From Dethiobacter alkaliphilus (GTDB taxonomy: Bacteria; Bacillota; Dethiobacteria; DTU022; UBA8154): 50,962 nt of DNA. The stretch spans positions 1 to 50,962 of the forward strand of contig JAENYV010000013.1 in assembly GCA_016841605.1 (NCBI GenBank), read 5' to 3'. A program made the position numbers and the translations under genes. Below the pieces are notes generated by a model. It saw only the letters and a program-made list of their open reading frames with translations, ran no database searches and was not told where the DNA came from. The first letter of the stretch is position 1. Each line of letters starts with the position of its first letter. Below, in pieces: positions 25,118 through 34,235 of this stretch.

Positions 25118-26599
25118 ATGAAACAGATAATAAAAATGGTTTGCTATTCTATATTAAGATTTTTTCTTCACCCATATTACATCTCTTTTATTGTCGCTTT
25201 TTTTATTATGGCTAACTATATTTTACCTCATCCAGATCTTATTCGAGTAAGCAGTGATGCACAAAGTATTTGGCAAACTATAATTACATTTCATAACGAG
25301 ACAATAACTTCTTCTTATGTTCTGTATAAAGGTTTTTTATCAGTTTATCCTTATGTGTGGTTATATGATTTATCTATGCTGATGGGTTTGGATATGTTTT
25401 TTTTCATAAAGATTTATCACTGTTTACTTTTTGCATATGCCGCCGGGATAGGAATGCCTTATATAATATCCAAACTTTTATCAATTCAATTAAAATCATA
25501 TAGAAATATTTTTTTTGTAATTATATTATTTTTTTTGTTTGAGTTTACGGGAGTATTTAAAGCATTAATGGTTGATTTGCCGAGTTGGGCTTTTTTCGTT
25601 ATGGCAGTTAGTTCTGTTTTAAAAATAGAAGAATTGATTTTCAATACCCCAAAATGGTTTTTTCTATTTTCAGGGCTGGTTGTTGGTTTGTGTTTATGTA
25701 TGAGCGGACAGTTTTTTCTGGCTGCATTTTTGCTTATTCTCTTTATCGTTATACTTCTATTAAGCAATATAAGGGAATCCAAGAAAAAAGGAGCCGCTCT
25801 ACTAATGCTTTTTATGCTGTTTGTTGGTGTTGCTATTCCCAAAGCATATGATATATATTTTGAAAAAAATATAGTACAACCTATGCGTGAAAGAGGCGAC
25901 TGGCTGCCAACCGGCAGTGAGTGGCTTATGAATGGGATGACGAGGTTTTTGCCGCATTATAAATCTTTTTCTTTCCCTTCAATTCCTAGCAACCGAGGAG
26001 AAGCTATTATTAAACAACAAGAAGGAGAAAATTTTACGGAGAAATACGAGTTTATTAAAGCAGGAGTAGACTCTTATACAGTTCAAGAATATTTTCAGCT
26101 CATTAAAAGGAACCCTTTTGATTTTATAATGATCTGGGGTACAAAAATGTTTCTGGCTATTAGTTTTGATAATGGTACAGCGAGGTTCTCACATTTATTT
26201 GTATCATACTCATCATTATTTCTATGCTTTTTTTTAATCTACCGTCGGTTTAAAACATTAAGGGATGTTTTTAAACTAAAAAGTCTTATTCCTCTTTCGT
26301 TTATTGTTTCTATTGCAGCGCCAGTATTTTTACAAATAGAAATGAGATATGCTATCTCTCTTCAAGGTTTTATTATTGGTTTGGCATTGTTAGATGATTT
26401 TATTTGGCTCCAAATTAAAAAAAATATTGAAATTATTAAACAATCTTTTAAAACCAATCAGTTTGGATTTTTTAACATAACTGTGATACCATATACATTA
26501 ATTTTTTATCTTATTTTTATTATTTTTTGCTTTTTATTATATGGTTCTTTGCTTGAGATATCAGGATCGGAGCCGGATAGTATTTTATTCAGGTTTTAG
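25118..26599 (+). CDS. Polytopic membrane protein, possible GT-C glycosyltransferase
   Basis: A 493-residue membrane protein with about ten hydrophobic helices. I do not recognise the exact family. The first external loop carries acidic residues (HPDLIRVSSDAQSIW), as in GT-C enzymes that use polyprenyl-phosphate sugars. A larger hydrophilic loop lies at about 245-340. It sits 18 bp behind a GtrB/ArnC-type gene and before a small EamA-type flippase-like gene. A role as the serotype-specific transferase of a three-part Gtr-like system is therefore likely but inferred from context. The DNA is very A+T-rich. Confidence 0.6.
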   Translation: MKQIIKMVCYSILRFFLHPYYISFIVAFFIMANYILPHPDLIRVSSDAQSIWQTIITFHNETITSSYVLYKGFLSVYPYVWLYDLSMLMGLDMFFFIKIYHCLLFAYAAGIGMPYIISKLLSIQLKSYRNIFFVIILFFLFEFTGVFKALMVDLPSWAFFVMAVSSVLKIEELIFNTPKWFFLFSGLVVGLCLCMSGQFFLAAFLLILFIVILLLSNIRESKKKGAALLMLFMLFVGVAIPKAYDIYFEKNIVQPMRERGDWLPTGSEWLMNGMTRFLPHYKSFSFPSIPSNRGEAIIKQQEGENFTEKYEFIKAGVDSYTVQEYFQLIKRNPFDFIMIWGTKMFLAISFDNGTARFSHLFVSYSSLFLCFFLIYRRFKTLRDVFKLKSLIPLSFIVSIAAPVFLQIEMRYAISLQGFIIGLALLDDFIWLQIKKNIEIIKQSFKTNQFGFFNITVIPYTLIFYLIFIIFCFLLYGSLLEISGSEPDSILFRF

Positions 26600-26682
26600 T
26601 TTAATAATTGTAGCATATTCTGATAAACCTAAGCGACATGAACGAATAATCAAAAATATTTAAATTATTGGAGGAAGATGAT

Positions 26683-27045
26683 TTGGCCTATCTTTATATT
26701 TTAGGAACAATTCTGTTAACTGTTTTTGCCCAACTAATTTTAAAGTATCGGATAATGCGACATGGTGTGCTTCCAGAACCTCTTTATGATAAGTTCATTT
26801 TTTTACTAAAATTATTTTTAGATCCCTTTATTTTACTCGGATTTTTTTCAGCCTTTATTGCTGCACTTTGTTGGATGGCTGCTCTATCAAAGTTTGACCT
26901 TACCCACGCTTATCCGTTTATGGGCTGTACGTTTATACTTGTTTTAGTTTTAAGTGGGATTCTATTCAATGAAGCAATTACTCTATTTAAATGTATTGGT
27001 GTTCTTTTGGTTGTATTAGGAGTAATCGTAGCAAGTCAGGGATGA
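26683..27045 (+). CDS. Small EamA/ArnE-like four-helix membrane protein
   Basis: A 120-residue protein with four hydrophobic helices. Phrases such as FAQLILKYRI, AALCWMAALSKFDLTHAYPF and ILFNEAITLFKCIGVLLVVLGV fit the small EamA/SMR-like family that includes ArnE/ArnF. These move undecaprenyl-phosphate-linked sugars to the outer face of the membrane. The TTG at 26683 is chosen because GGAGGAAG lies eight bases upstream; the ATG at 26678 is out of frame. It likely supplies the flippase for the sugar lipid made by the gene at 24143. Confidence 0.75.
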   Translation: MAYLYILGTILLTVFAQLILKYRIMRHGVLPEPLYDKFIFLLKLFLDPFILLGFFSAFIAALCWMAALSKFDLTHAYPFMGCTFILVLVLSGILFNEAITLFKCIGVLLVVLGVIVASQG

Positions 27046-27105
27046 TCATGCAGAGGGTAATTTGTTAAATATAAAAATATTACTTTAATCGAGGAAGGTT
27101 AATTA

Positions 27106-28260
27106 ATGCAAATACCATTTAATAATCCTTATTTTGTTGGGAAAGAGCTTGAATTTATTAAAGAAGCGATCAATAACAACCACATTTCCGGAGATGGTAT
27201 TTTTACTAAACGCTGCCAGAAATGGCTTGAGGAGCAAACAGGTTGCCGCAAAGCTTTGCTTACCCATTCATGCACAGCTGCCTTAGAAATGGCTGCAATT
27301 CTGTCGAACATCCAACCTGGCGACGAGATCATTATGCCCTCTTATACGTTTGTTTCCACTGCCAATGCTTTTGTATTACGTGGGGGAGTACCAGTTTTTG
27401 TAGATGTTAGACCCGATACCATGAATATTGATGAAACACAAATTGTAAATGCTATTACAGCAAAAACTAGGGCTATTGTTCCAGTCCATTATGCGGGAGT
27501 AGCTTGCGAAATGGAAACAATTCTTGCAATAGCTGAAAAATATAACTTACTGGTGATTGAAGACGCGGCTCAAAGTATAATGTGCAGCTATAAGGGAAAG
27601 CCTTTAGGAAGTATAGGTCATATTGGGACAATAAGTTTTCACGAAACTAAAAATATAACATCAGGGGAAGGTGGAGCTCTCCTTATTAATGATACGCGCT
27701 TTATTGAACGCGCCGAAATTATTAGAGAAAAAGGAACTAACCGAAGCCAATATTTTAGGGGAGAAGTGGACAAATATTCCTGGGTGGACATCGGTTCATC
27801 TTATCTGCCGAGCGATATCACTGCCGCATTTTTGTATGCTCAGATGGAAGTAGCAGCTAAAATAACCGCAAAGAGATTGCAGATATGGGAACAATACTAT
27901 GATAGTTTAATGCAGATAGCAGCTGAAGGTTTAATCGATTTGCCGTTTATCCCAGAGGGTTGTATCCATAATGCCCACATGTTTTATCTAAAAATTCGAA
28001 ACTTACAGGAAAGGACATCACTCATTAACTACTTAAAGAAAAATGGAATACATAGTGTGTTCCACTATATCCCTCTACATAGTTCAGAGGCAGGTATAAA
28101 ATTTAGTAGATTTAGCGGAAAGGATAGGTATACGACAAAAGAAAGCGATAGAGTGTTAAGGTTACCATTATTTTATAAAATGGACAGTATCTCTGTTGAT
28201 TTAATTGTTAACGTTATTAAACGTTTTTTAAATAGTAAGAGACAATTTAATACAAAGTAA
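27106..28260 (+). CDS. rffA: dTDP-4-amino-4,6-dideoxygalactose transaminase (RffA/WecE)
   Basis: A 384-residue PLP-dependent aminotransferase of the DegT/DnrJ/EryC1 group. It opens with IPFNNPYFVGKELEFI and contains KALLTHSCTAALEMAAIL, EDAAQSI and HETKNITSGEGGALLIN, where the Lys should bind PLP. These match the RffA/WecE branch, which aminates C4 of dTDP-4-keto-6-deoxyglucose to give dTDP-Fuc4N. A matching RffC-like acetyltransferase is encoded at 43697. Length is normal for the branch. It should compete with FdtA and RfbC for the same keto-sugar. Confidence 0.88.
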   Translation: MQIPFNNPYFVGKELEFIKEAINNNHISGDGIFTKRCQKWLEEQTGCRKALLTHSCTAALEMAAILSNIQPGDEIIMPSYTFVSTANAFVLRGGVPVFVDVRPDTMNIDETQIVNAITAKTRAIVPVHYAGVACEMETILAIAEKYNLLVIEDAAQSIMCSYKGKPLGSIGHIGTISFHETKNITSGEGGALLINDTRFIERAEIIREKGTNRSQYFRGEVDKYSWVDIGSSYLPSDITAAFLYAQMEVAAKITAKRLQIWEQYYDSLMQIAAEGLIDLPFIPEGCIHNAHMFYLKIRNLQERTSLINYLKKNGIHSVFHYIPLHSSEAGIKFSRFSGKDRYTTKESDRVLRLPLFYKMDSISVDLIVNVIKRFLNSKRQFNTK

Positions 28261-28327
28261 AGCGGCGAGAATACTGATGTATGTTCAAGCAACATTAAGC
28301 TTAACTGATAGAAAGAAGGTGAATATA

Positions 28328-29038
28328 TTGAGCCAAAACATTGCAAAGACAGCAGTAATTTATATACAAAATATAGGAGATTCGGTCTCTATCAAAGATT
28401 TTGCTATTATTTATGCTAATACTACCCTTAAACGGAATATCATCATTGGCGAACATGCAGTTATAGGAAAGCTGCCTAGCAGGAATGCTTTAATGAAAAA
28501 AAAGATAGAGGAAAAGGGGCAAACCATTTTAAAAGATAACGTGGTAATAGGCAGCAATGTTGTAATTTATAACAATGTTTTAATTGGTGAAAATTCGTTA
28601 ATTGGTGACAATACTTCCGTTTTTTTTAACGTGACTATCGGTGATAATGTTCTGATAAGCCGAAATGTCACTATTAATTCTAATACAAGCATTGGCAATT
28701 ATACCAGAATTATGGATAATACACATATCACAGGTAGGGCAGTGATTGGAGATCATGTTTTTATCAGTGTAGGCGTTATGTCAGCTAACGATAACAGTTT
28801 TGGTAAATATGGCTATGGGAATCATATACAGGGTCCCGTCATTGAGGATTACGTATCAATAGGTGCAGGTGCAGTACTTTTGCCTGGAGTAACCTTAAAA
28901 AGAGGATGTATGGTTGCCGCTGGAAGTGTTGTAAAAAATGATGTTCCTGAAGATATTATTGTTGCCGGAAATCCGGCAACATTCGTCAGAAAAATACCGA
29001 AGGCAATAAGACGATATTCCACAAGCAATAGTGATTAG
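28328..29038 (+). CDS. Left-handed beta-helix (hexapeptide) acyltransferase
   Basis: A 236-residue protein made largely of hexapeptide repeats (for example VIYNNVLIGENSLIGDNTSV and VTINSNTSIGNYTRI), which fold into a trimeric beta-helix acyltransferase. The later stretch YVSIGAGAVLLPGVTLKRGC followed by AGNPATFVRKIP is typical of sugar N-acetyltransferases. It lies between an amino-sugar transaminase and a dedicated acyl-ACP cassette, so it may attach either acetyl or 3-hydroxybutyryl to a dTDP-amino sugar. The acyl donor cannot be told from the sequence. The TTG at 28328 with AAGGTG upstream is preferred over an ATG at 28277. Confidence 0.78.
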   Translation: MSQNIAKTAVIYIQNIGDSVSIKDFAIIYANTTLKRNIIIGEHAVIGKLPSRNALMKKKIEEKGQTILKDNVVIGSNVVIYNNVLIGENSLIGDNTSVFFNVTIGDNVLISRNVTINSNTSIGNYTRIMDNTHITGRAVIGDHVFISVGVMSANDNSFGKYGYGNHIQGPVIEDYVSIGAGAVLLPGVTLKRGCMVAAGSVVKNDVPEDIIVAGNPATFVRKIPKAIRRYSTSNSD

Positions 29039-29074
29039 TTATTATCAATATATTATATTACGAGGTAAAATTCA

Positions 29075-30100
29075 ATGAATAATAAAGCATGTATTAAAGG
29101 GATCGCAAGTTATTTGCCAGATTACCAGTTAACCAATGAAGAGTTGAGCGAAAAATATCCAGAATGGAATGTAGAAAAAATATATAAAAAGACAGGAATA
29201 TCCAGTAGATCTATAGTTGCGCCAGGCGAATGCGTTTCTGATATGGCCGTTGCAGCTGCACAAAAGCTTTTTAATAAGAAAGTTTGTGTTAAAGAAGAAA
29301 TTGAGTGTCTTATTTTGTGCACTCAAAGTCCCGATTATTTTCTTCCATCTACCGCATGTATTATTCAAGATCGATTGGAGCTGCCAAAAGGAATTGCAGC
29401 ATTTGATTATAACTTGGGCTGTTCGGGATATATTTATGGTTTAGCAATAGCAAAAAGTTTAATCGAAACAGGGATTTTTAATAACATAATTTTAATTACT
29501 GCAGAGACCTATACGAAATATTTAAACCCAACAGATAAAAGCGTTCGAACCATTTTTGGAGATGGAGCTGCAGCAACATTTTTGTGTGCGAAGAAATGTG
29601 AAGAGGAAATGATTGGACCTTTTATTTTTGGAACAGACGGAAGCGGTGCTGAAAAGCTTATTGTTCCTGCTGGTGGTCATCGCAGGCCTATCGATTCATC
29701 TACAGCTATTGAATTAGTTTGCGATGACGGTATCAAACGCTCCCCAGAGAATCTGTATATGGATGGAGCCGAAATCTTTAATTTCACGTTGGACAGGGTT
29801 CCCCAAATGATAAAAGATCTTTTAAATAAAAGTGAAACAAAATTTGATGATGTAGGCTATTTTATTTTTCATCAGGCAAACAGGTTTATGCTCGAAACAC
29901 TTAGAAAAAAGATCAAGATACCTAAAGACAAATTTTGTATTAATAATGAGTATTTTGCGAACACTGTCTCAGCAACAATACCTATGGCTCTCGAAATTGA
30001 ATTTAATGACGGGAAAATCAAAAATAATGATCTAGTAATGTTGGCTGGATTCGGTGTCGGATTGTCATGGGGGGCTACTCTTATTAAAGTACTTTTCTGA
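29075..30100 (+). CDS. 3-oxoacyl-ACP synthase III (FabH-like)
   Basis: A 341-residue thiolase-fold condensing enzyme. The catalytic triad is visible: Cys in FDYNLGCSGYIYGL, His in YFIFHQANRFM and Asn in NTVSATIPMALE. The KASIII class joins an acyl-CoA, often acetyl-CoA, to malonyl-ACP to give a beta-ketoacyl-ACP. Its stop overlaps the beginning of the ACP gene region, and an SDR reductase and a malonyl transferase follow. It is thus part of a small acyl-building cassette inside the glycan locus and unlikely to serve housekeeping fatty-acid synthesis, because no dehydratase, enoyl reductase or elongation synthase is present. Confidence 0.88.
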   Translation: MNNKACIKGIASYLPDYQLTNEELSEKYPEWNVEKIYKKTGISSRSIVAPGECVSDMAVAAAQKLFNKKVCVKEEIECLILCTQSPDYFLPSTACIIQDRLELPKGIAAFDYNLGCSGYIYGLAIAKSLIETGIFNNIILITAETYTKYLNPTDKSVRTIFGDGAAATFLCAKKCEEEMIGPFIFGTDGSGAEKLIVPAGGHRRPIDSSTAIELVCDDGIKRSPENLYMDGAEIFNFTLDRVPQMIKDLLNKSETKFDDVGYFIFHQANRFMLETLRKKIKIPKDKFCINNEYFANTVSATIPMALEIEFNDGKIKNNDLVMLAGFGVGLSWGATLIKVLF

Positions 30101-30114
30101 TGAGGAGGAAAAAA

Positions 30115-30342
30115 ATGAATGAAGCATTTTTAGAAGAAATGGCCGAAATACTGGAAGAAGATATTGGGAACATAACACCGGATTACTCACTATCCAAAGA
30201 AAACTTTGATTCACTAGCTATTGTGGCTACATTAGCGTTAATAGACGATATATTTGAAGTTACAGTTAGTGGGAAAGAGCTTCGTAAGGTTAAGGATATT
30301 GGGTCAATTCTAAGGTTAGTTGAAAAAGCAATGGGAAAGTGA
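30115..30342 (+). CDS. Acyl carrier protein
   Basis: A 75-residue acidic four-helix carrier. The phosphopantetheine-binding Ser is in KENFDSLAIVATLALIDDIF, matching the DSL motif. The ATG at 30115 is used because GAGGAGG lies seven bases upstream and overlaps the end of the FabH-like gene. It is followed six bases later by the SDR gene. It probably carries malonyl and beta-keto/hydroxyacyl groups for the neighbouring enzymes only. A pantetheinyl transferase must be supplied from elsewhere. Confidence 0.9.
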   Translation: MNEAFLEEMAEILEEDIGNITPDYSLSKENFDSLAIVATLALIDDIFEVTVSGKELRKVKDIGSILRLVEKAMGK

Positions 30343-30348
30343 TTCTTT

Positions 30349-31113
30349 ATGAAAGAATTTATCGGACTGGAAAATCAAAGAATTATGGTAACGGGTGCAT
30401 CGTCAGGTATTGGAAAAGAAACTTCGATTTTACTTAGCGAGCTTGGTGCCAATCTTATTCTAGTCGCCAGAAATAGAGAGCAATTAGAATTTGTTAAAGA
30501 AAAACTTTCAAAAGGAGATCATAGTATTTATGTTTTTGACTTAGACCAAACGGAACAGATACCGACGTTTTTGAAGAATGTAAGTAAAGAAGTTGAACCA
30601 CTATCCGGTATTTTTCATGCGGCCGGTATTGACTGTATGATGCCCATCTCAATGGTGAAAGAAAAACACATAGAACGTACCTTCCGGGTAAGTGTTTACG
30701 CTGCTATGATGCTGGCTCGAGGGTTATGCAGTAAAGGTGTACGCAAAAATGGTAGCACTAGTTTTGTTGTTATGTCATCAGTTTCTGCATTAATGGGTGC
30801 AAAAGCTTTATCTGTTTATGCGGCAAGCAAATCAGCGGTTGATGGGATGGTTCGTAGCTTGGCAATTGAGTTTGCAGATAAACAAATTCGCGTAAATTCA
30901 ATTGTTGCCGGTCTTGTCAATACAGCAATGTTACGTGAAAAGAAGGTTTCCCTAACAGAAGAATCCTTTACTAACTTAATAAAACAACATCCCCTTGGCA
31001 TTGGAGAACCTCGGGATATTGCAATGGCAGCTGCCTTTTTATTGTCGGATGCTTCCAAATGGATTACTGGTACAACGCTGGTTGTTGATGGGGGCTTTTC
31101 CACTGGCAAATAA
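30349..31113 (+). CDS. SDR-family reductase, probable 3-oxoacyl-ACP reductase
   Basis: A 254-residue classical short-chain dehydrogenase. The cofactor loop is VTGASSGIGKETSIL. The catalytic residues are visible as Ser in VVMSSVSALMG and Tyr-x-x-x-Lys in YAASKSAVDGMVRSLAIEF, and the end WITGTTLVVDGGF is typical of the FabG-like group. Between ACP and FabD, the likely reaction is reduction of acetoacetyl-ACP to 3-hydroxybutyryl-ACP. Other SDR substrates, including sugars, cannot be excluded from the sequence alone. Confidence 0.85.
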   Translation: MKEFIGLENQRIMVTGASSGIGKETSILLSELGANLILVARNREQLEFVKEKLSKGDHSIYVFDLDQTEQIPTFLKNVSKEVEPLSGIFHAAGIDCMMPISMVKEKHIERTFRVSVYAAMMLARGLCSKGVRKNGSTSFVVMSSVSALMGAKALSVYAASKSAVDGMVRSLAIEFADKQIRVNSIVAGLVNTAMLREKKVSLTEESFTNLIKQHPLGIGEPRDIAMAAAFLLSDASKWITGTTLVVDGGFSTGK

Positions 31114-31142
31114 CGAATTGACGATTAAAACTGGAGGCCGGA

Positions 31143-32093
31143 ATGAAAAAAACCGCTTTTTTGTTTCCCGGACAGGGTGCTCAATATGTTGGTATGGGTG
31201 CAGATTTTTTTCACGCTCATAAAGAAGCCAAAGGAGTGTTTCAAGCTGCAAACGAAATTTTAAATCAAGATATTACTAAGCTTTGCTTGGAAGGTCCTGA
31301 AGGAGGATTGATAAAAACCGTCAACGCTCAACCGGCGATCGTAACAACTTCTATCGCAATCCTTAGAGTAATTGAAAAGGAATTGGGCCGACCTGATTTT
31401 GTTGCAGGTCTTAGTTTAGGTGAATACTCCGCCTTAGTTTGTGCTGAAAGCTTGCATTTTTCTGATGCAGTGAGAGTTGTACGTGCAAGAGGGCATTATA
31501 TGCAGGAGGCAGTGCCTTTGGGAAAGGGCAAGATGGCAGCTATAATAGGGTTAAATCGAGTAGCCGTTGAACAAATAGTGAATTATTTGAAAGGTGATGG
31601 TGTAATTGAAATTGCAAATTATAATACATCGGAACAGATTGTAGTATCAGGGGAAGCACAATTAGTTAAAAATGCGGTTAAAGAGGCCAAACAAGCAGGA
31701 GCTAGAAAAGCAGTACTACTGCCGGTCAGCGCACCCTTTCATTGCGGCCTGCAATTACAGGCCGCAAATAAGCTTGAAAAAAAATTAACAGAGATTACTA
31801 TTAAACCAATAAAAATTCCACTTATAAATAATGTAGATGCGCAAATCATTGATGATGCAGCTGATATCATTTCTTCCCTTGTTAGACAAGTAAGTAACTC
31901 CGTATTGTGGCAGCATTCAGTTGAGAAGATGATTACTCTCGGTGTTCAAAACTTTATCGAAATAGGGCCAGGCGAAACTCTTAGTAATTTTGTTAAAACA
32001 ATTGCACAAGAACGAGGTGTCTCTGTGAATTGTCTTTCTATTGAGTCAATTGAGGGATTTAATAAGGCAAAAGAATGCTTGTCATCAGTTTAA
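31143..32093 (+). CDS. Malonyl-CoA:ACP transacylase (FabD-like)
   Basis: A 316-residue acyltransferase that loads malonyl groups from malonyl-CoA onto ACP. FLFPGQGAQYVGMG opens the protein. The nucleophile is the Ser in GLSLGEYSALVCAE, an Arg follows in RARGHYMQEAVP, and the catalytic His is in VSAPFHC. Full length for FabD. It completes the FabH-ACP-SDR-FabD set and has a GGAGG upstream. A perfect 10-bp inverted repeat lies within the gene at 31742-31767. Confidence 0.9.
   Translation: MKKTAFLFPGQGAQYVGMGADFFHAHKEAKGVFQAANEILNQDITKLCLEGPEGGLIKTVNAQPAIVTTSIAILRVIEKELGRPDFVAGLSLGEYSALVCAESLHFSDAVRVVRARGHYMQEAVPLGKGKMAAIIGLNRVAVEQIVNYLKGDGVIEIANYNTSEQIVVSGEAQLVKNAVKEAKQAGARKAVLLPVSAPFHCGLQLQAANKLEKKLTEITIKPIKIPLINNVDAQIIDDAADIISSLVRQVSNSVLWQHSVEKMITLGVQNFIEIGPGETLSNFVKTIAQERGVSVNCLSIESIEGFNKAKECLSSV
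31742..31767. repeat. 10-bp perfect inverted repeat inside the fabD-like gene
   Basis: TTGCGGCCTG (31742-31751) and CAGGCCGCAA (31758-31767) flank a six-base loop. It is conspicuously G+C-rich in an A+T-rich gene and lies just after the codons of the catalytic His. No T-run follows, so it is not a standard terminator. Confidence 0.55.
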
Positions 32094-32149
32094 TAAGTAA
32101 TTCAGGGAAAGTTAACAAAAGATATTAATCAAGGCGGTTCGATAATATT

Positions 32150-33250
32150 ATGATTCCTTTTTTAGACTTAGAGCGTATACACAGAACATTATCAGAAGAG
32201 CTTATGGAGTCAATCAGTCAAGTTATTAATTCTAATCGCTTTATTCTTGGTGAAGAAGTAGAAAAATATGAATTAGAATTTGCTGCTTATTGTAATGCGG
32301 ATTATTGTGTTTCAGTTGGAAATGGCTTGGATGCTCTTCATTTAATTTTAAGAGCTTACGGTATAGGGATGGGTGATGAAGTAATCATTCCATCTAATAC
32401 ATTTATAGCAACTGCTCTTGCAGTGAGTTATGCCGGTGCACAACCGGTTTTGGTGGAACCATGTAAGCATACTTACAACATAGATACAAAATTAGTTGAG
32501 GCTAAAATTAGCAAAAAAACACGGGCAATTATTCCGGTTCATCTCTATGGGCAGCCTGCTGATATGGATCCATTATTACAATTAGCTTCAATATATAATT
32601 TAAAAGTTATTGAAGATGCTGCACAGGCGCATGGAGCTTTGTATAAAGGGAAAAAAACCGGTAGCTTAGGCGATGCTGCTGCGTTCAGCTTTTATCCAGG
32701 TAAAAACTTAGGGGCATTGGGTGATGGAGGGGCTGTAGTATCAAATGATACTAACTTGATAAAGAAGGTTAGATTGCTCAGGAACTATGGTTCTACTTGT
32801 AAATATTACCATTCAATGAAGGGTTTTAATTCTAGAATGGATGAATTACAAGCTGCAATTCTTAGAGTTAAATTAAAGTATTTGGATGGTTGGAATCAAG
32901 AGAGGAAAAAAATTGCCCAAAAGTATAAGGAAGAATTATCCTGTGAGGAGATAGTGACACCTTTCACCAATAAGAACACAGAACCAGTTTGGCATCTTTT
33001 TGTTGTTCGTCATCCCAAAAGAGATCACCTGCAAAAATATTTACGAGACAACGGAGTTGAAACCCTGATTCATTATCCAATACCTATCCATAAACAGAAT
33101 GCTTATAAAGAATTATTATCTTTAGATGAAAATTATTTATTAACCCAACAACTTTCCGATTCGATTTTATCGTTACCGATCTATCCCGGTTTAAAAGATG
33201 AGGAAGTCGAAAAAATAATAAATCTTATTAATTCGTACATGATCTGTTAA
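32150..33250 (+). CDS. fdtB: DegT/DnrJ/EryC1 aminotransferase, probable 3-amino sugar transaminase (FdtB/QdtB-like)
   Basis: A 366-residue PLP enzyme. It begins with [14 protein letters not shown] and has [40 protein letters not shown] and [18 protein letters not shown], where the Lys in PGKNLGA should bind PLP. These features fit transaminases that act on dTDP-3-keto-6-deoxyhexoses (FdtB/QdtB/TylB group). With FdtA at 23598 this gives a dTDP-3-amino-3,6-dideoxyhexose. It is clearly distinct from the RffA-type enzyme at 27106. The galacto or gluco configuration is not determinable here. Confidence 0.82.
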   Translation: MIPFLDLERIHRTLSEELMESISQVINSNRFILGEEVEKYELEFAAYCNADYCVSVGNGLDALHLILRAYGIGMGDEVIIPSNTFIATALAVSYAGAQPVLVEPCKHTYNIDTKLVEAKISKKTRAIIPVHLYGQPADMDPLLQLASIYNLKVIEDAAQAHGALYKGKKTGSLGDAAAFSFYPGKNLGALGDGGAVVSNDTNLIKKVRLLRNYGSTCKYYHSMKGFNSRMDELQAAILRVKLKYLDGWNQERKKIAQKYKEELSCEEIVTPFTNKNTEPVWHLFVVRHPKRDHLQKYLRDNGVETLIHYPIPIHKQNAYKELLSLDENYLLTQQLSDSILSLPIYPGLKDEEVEKIINLINSYMIC

Positions 33251-33364
33251 GATGAGACCGTCTCCGCTAATCAATGGAACAGTTACTGCCGAAATACTTT
33301 GGAGCAGCATTTTTATATATTGTTTGTGGTATAAGCTCTAGTTGAAGAAGTGGGAGGTTTGGTC

Positions 33365-34165
33365 TTGAAGCAAGAACAACATTATTCAGAACTTGTATTA
33401 ATAACTGGCCCCCCCAGAAGTGGAACTACTTGGCTTAATCGGGAAATTTGTAAAGGGACATCTGTTTTTCCGTTTCTGCCGGAATGCACATTTCTAACGA
33501 AACAGGTTGAAATATACAGCAATATCATTAACTACAGCGACGAAAAAAGATTTACTGCTTATTTCGGGAACAAAGAAAACTTAGTGGCTTTTTTTTCAGA
33601 AACTATTTATAGACAGATAAATATTGCTGCAAGCATAAATAAACTTTCAGATGCGAAAATATTGGTACTTAAAGATCCTGCTTTTTCCTTATATTTGGAC
33701 GAAATTAGTTTATTATTTCCACCTCATCGTTTAGTTGTGATAGTGCGAGATCCACTAGACGTAATCGCATCAATGAAAAATGTGAATAAAAAAAAGAAAA
33801 CTTGTTTCAATATAAATAATGTTGCTGAGGAAATATTTATTTATTACTTTAAAATTTCTCGTTTTCTTGATAAAAATAACGTTAATAACAGTTTCTTTGT
33901 TCGTTATGAAGATTTGGTGGCTACAGGGGAGATGAATGCTTTAAAGTCATTTTTGCCTGAAGGAATGATTGAATGCGCATCAAAAAAAAATGATATGTCG
34001 TCGTTCCAAAATATGCTAGACGTCTCCGATCCGTTTTTTAGTGAACTTTATTTGAGACCAACAACTCAAGAAAAAATTGGATCATATTTAGATATTTTGT
34101 CTGAGGATGAAATAAATCTTATACAGACTATATTTTCTGGTGTAATTCAACAATGGAAGTATTAA
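33365..34165 (+). CDS. PAPS-dependent sulfotransferase
   Basis: A 266-residue cytoplasmic sulfotransferase. The 5'-phosphosulfate loop is ITGPPRSGTTWLNREI and the 3'-phosphate-binding region is LVVIVRDPLDVIASMKNVN. The C-terminal residues include NSFFVRYEDLVATGE, typical of the family. It would transfer sulfate from PAPS to a hydroxyl or amino group of the growing glycan. PAPS synthesis genes are encoded at 39231-43623. The TTG at 33365 is chosen because GGGAGGT lies six bases upstream. A run of seven C bases falls inside the P-loop codons. The acceptor sugar is unknown. Confidence 0.84.
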   Translation: MKQEQHYSELVLITGPPRSGTTWLNREICKGTSVFPFLPECTFLTKQVEIYSNIINYSDEKRFTAYFGNKENLVAFFSETIYRQINIAASINKLSDAKILVLKDPAFSLYLDEISLLFPPHRLVVIVRDPLDVIASMKNVNKKKKTCFNINNVAEEIFIYYFKISRFLDKNNVNNSFFVRYEDLVATGEMNALKSFLPEGMIECASKKNDMSSFQNMLDVSDPFFSELYLRPTTQEKIGSYLDILSEDEINLIQTIFSGVIQQWKY

Positions 34166-34235
34166 ATGGCTACCCTTTATGTTTAACCAACGGCCAATGT
34201 TTACAAGTATCCGACATTAAATAGGAGGAGCTACC

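Noticed and set aside
29075-32093. Housekeeping fatty-acid synthesis cluster
   Set aside because: It lacks fabF, fabZ and an enoyl reductase and sits among dTDP-sugar genes, so a dedicated acyl-group pathway fits better.
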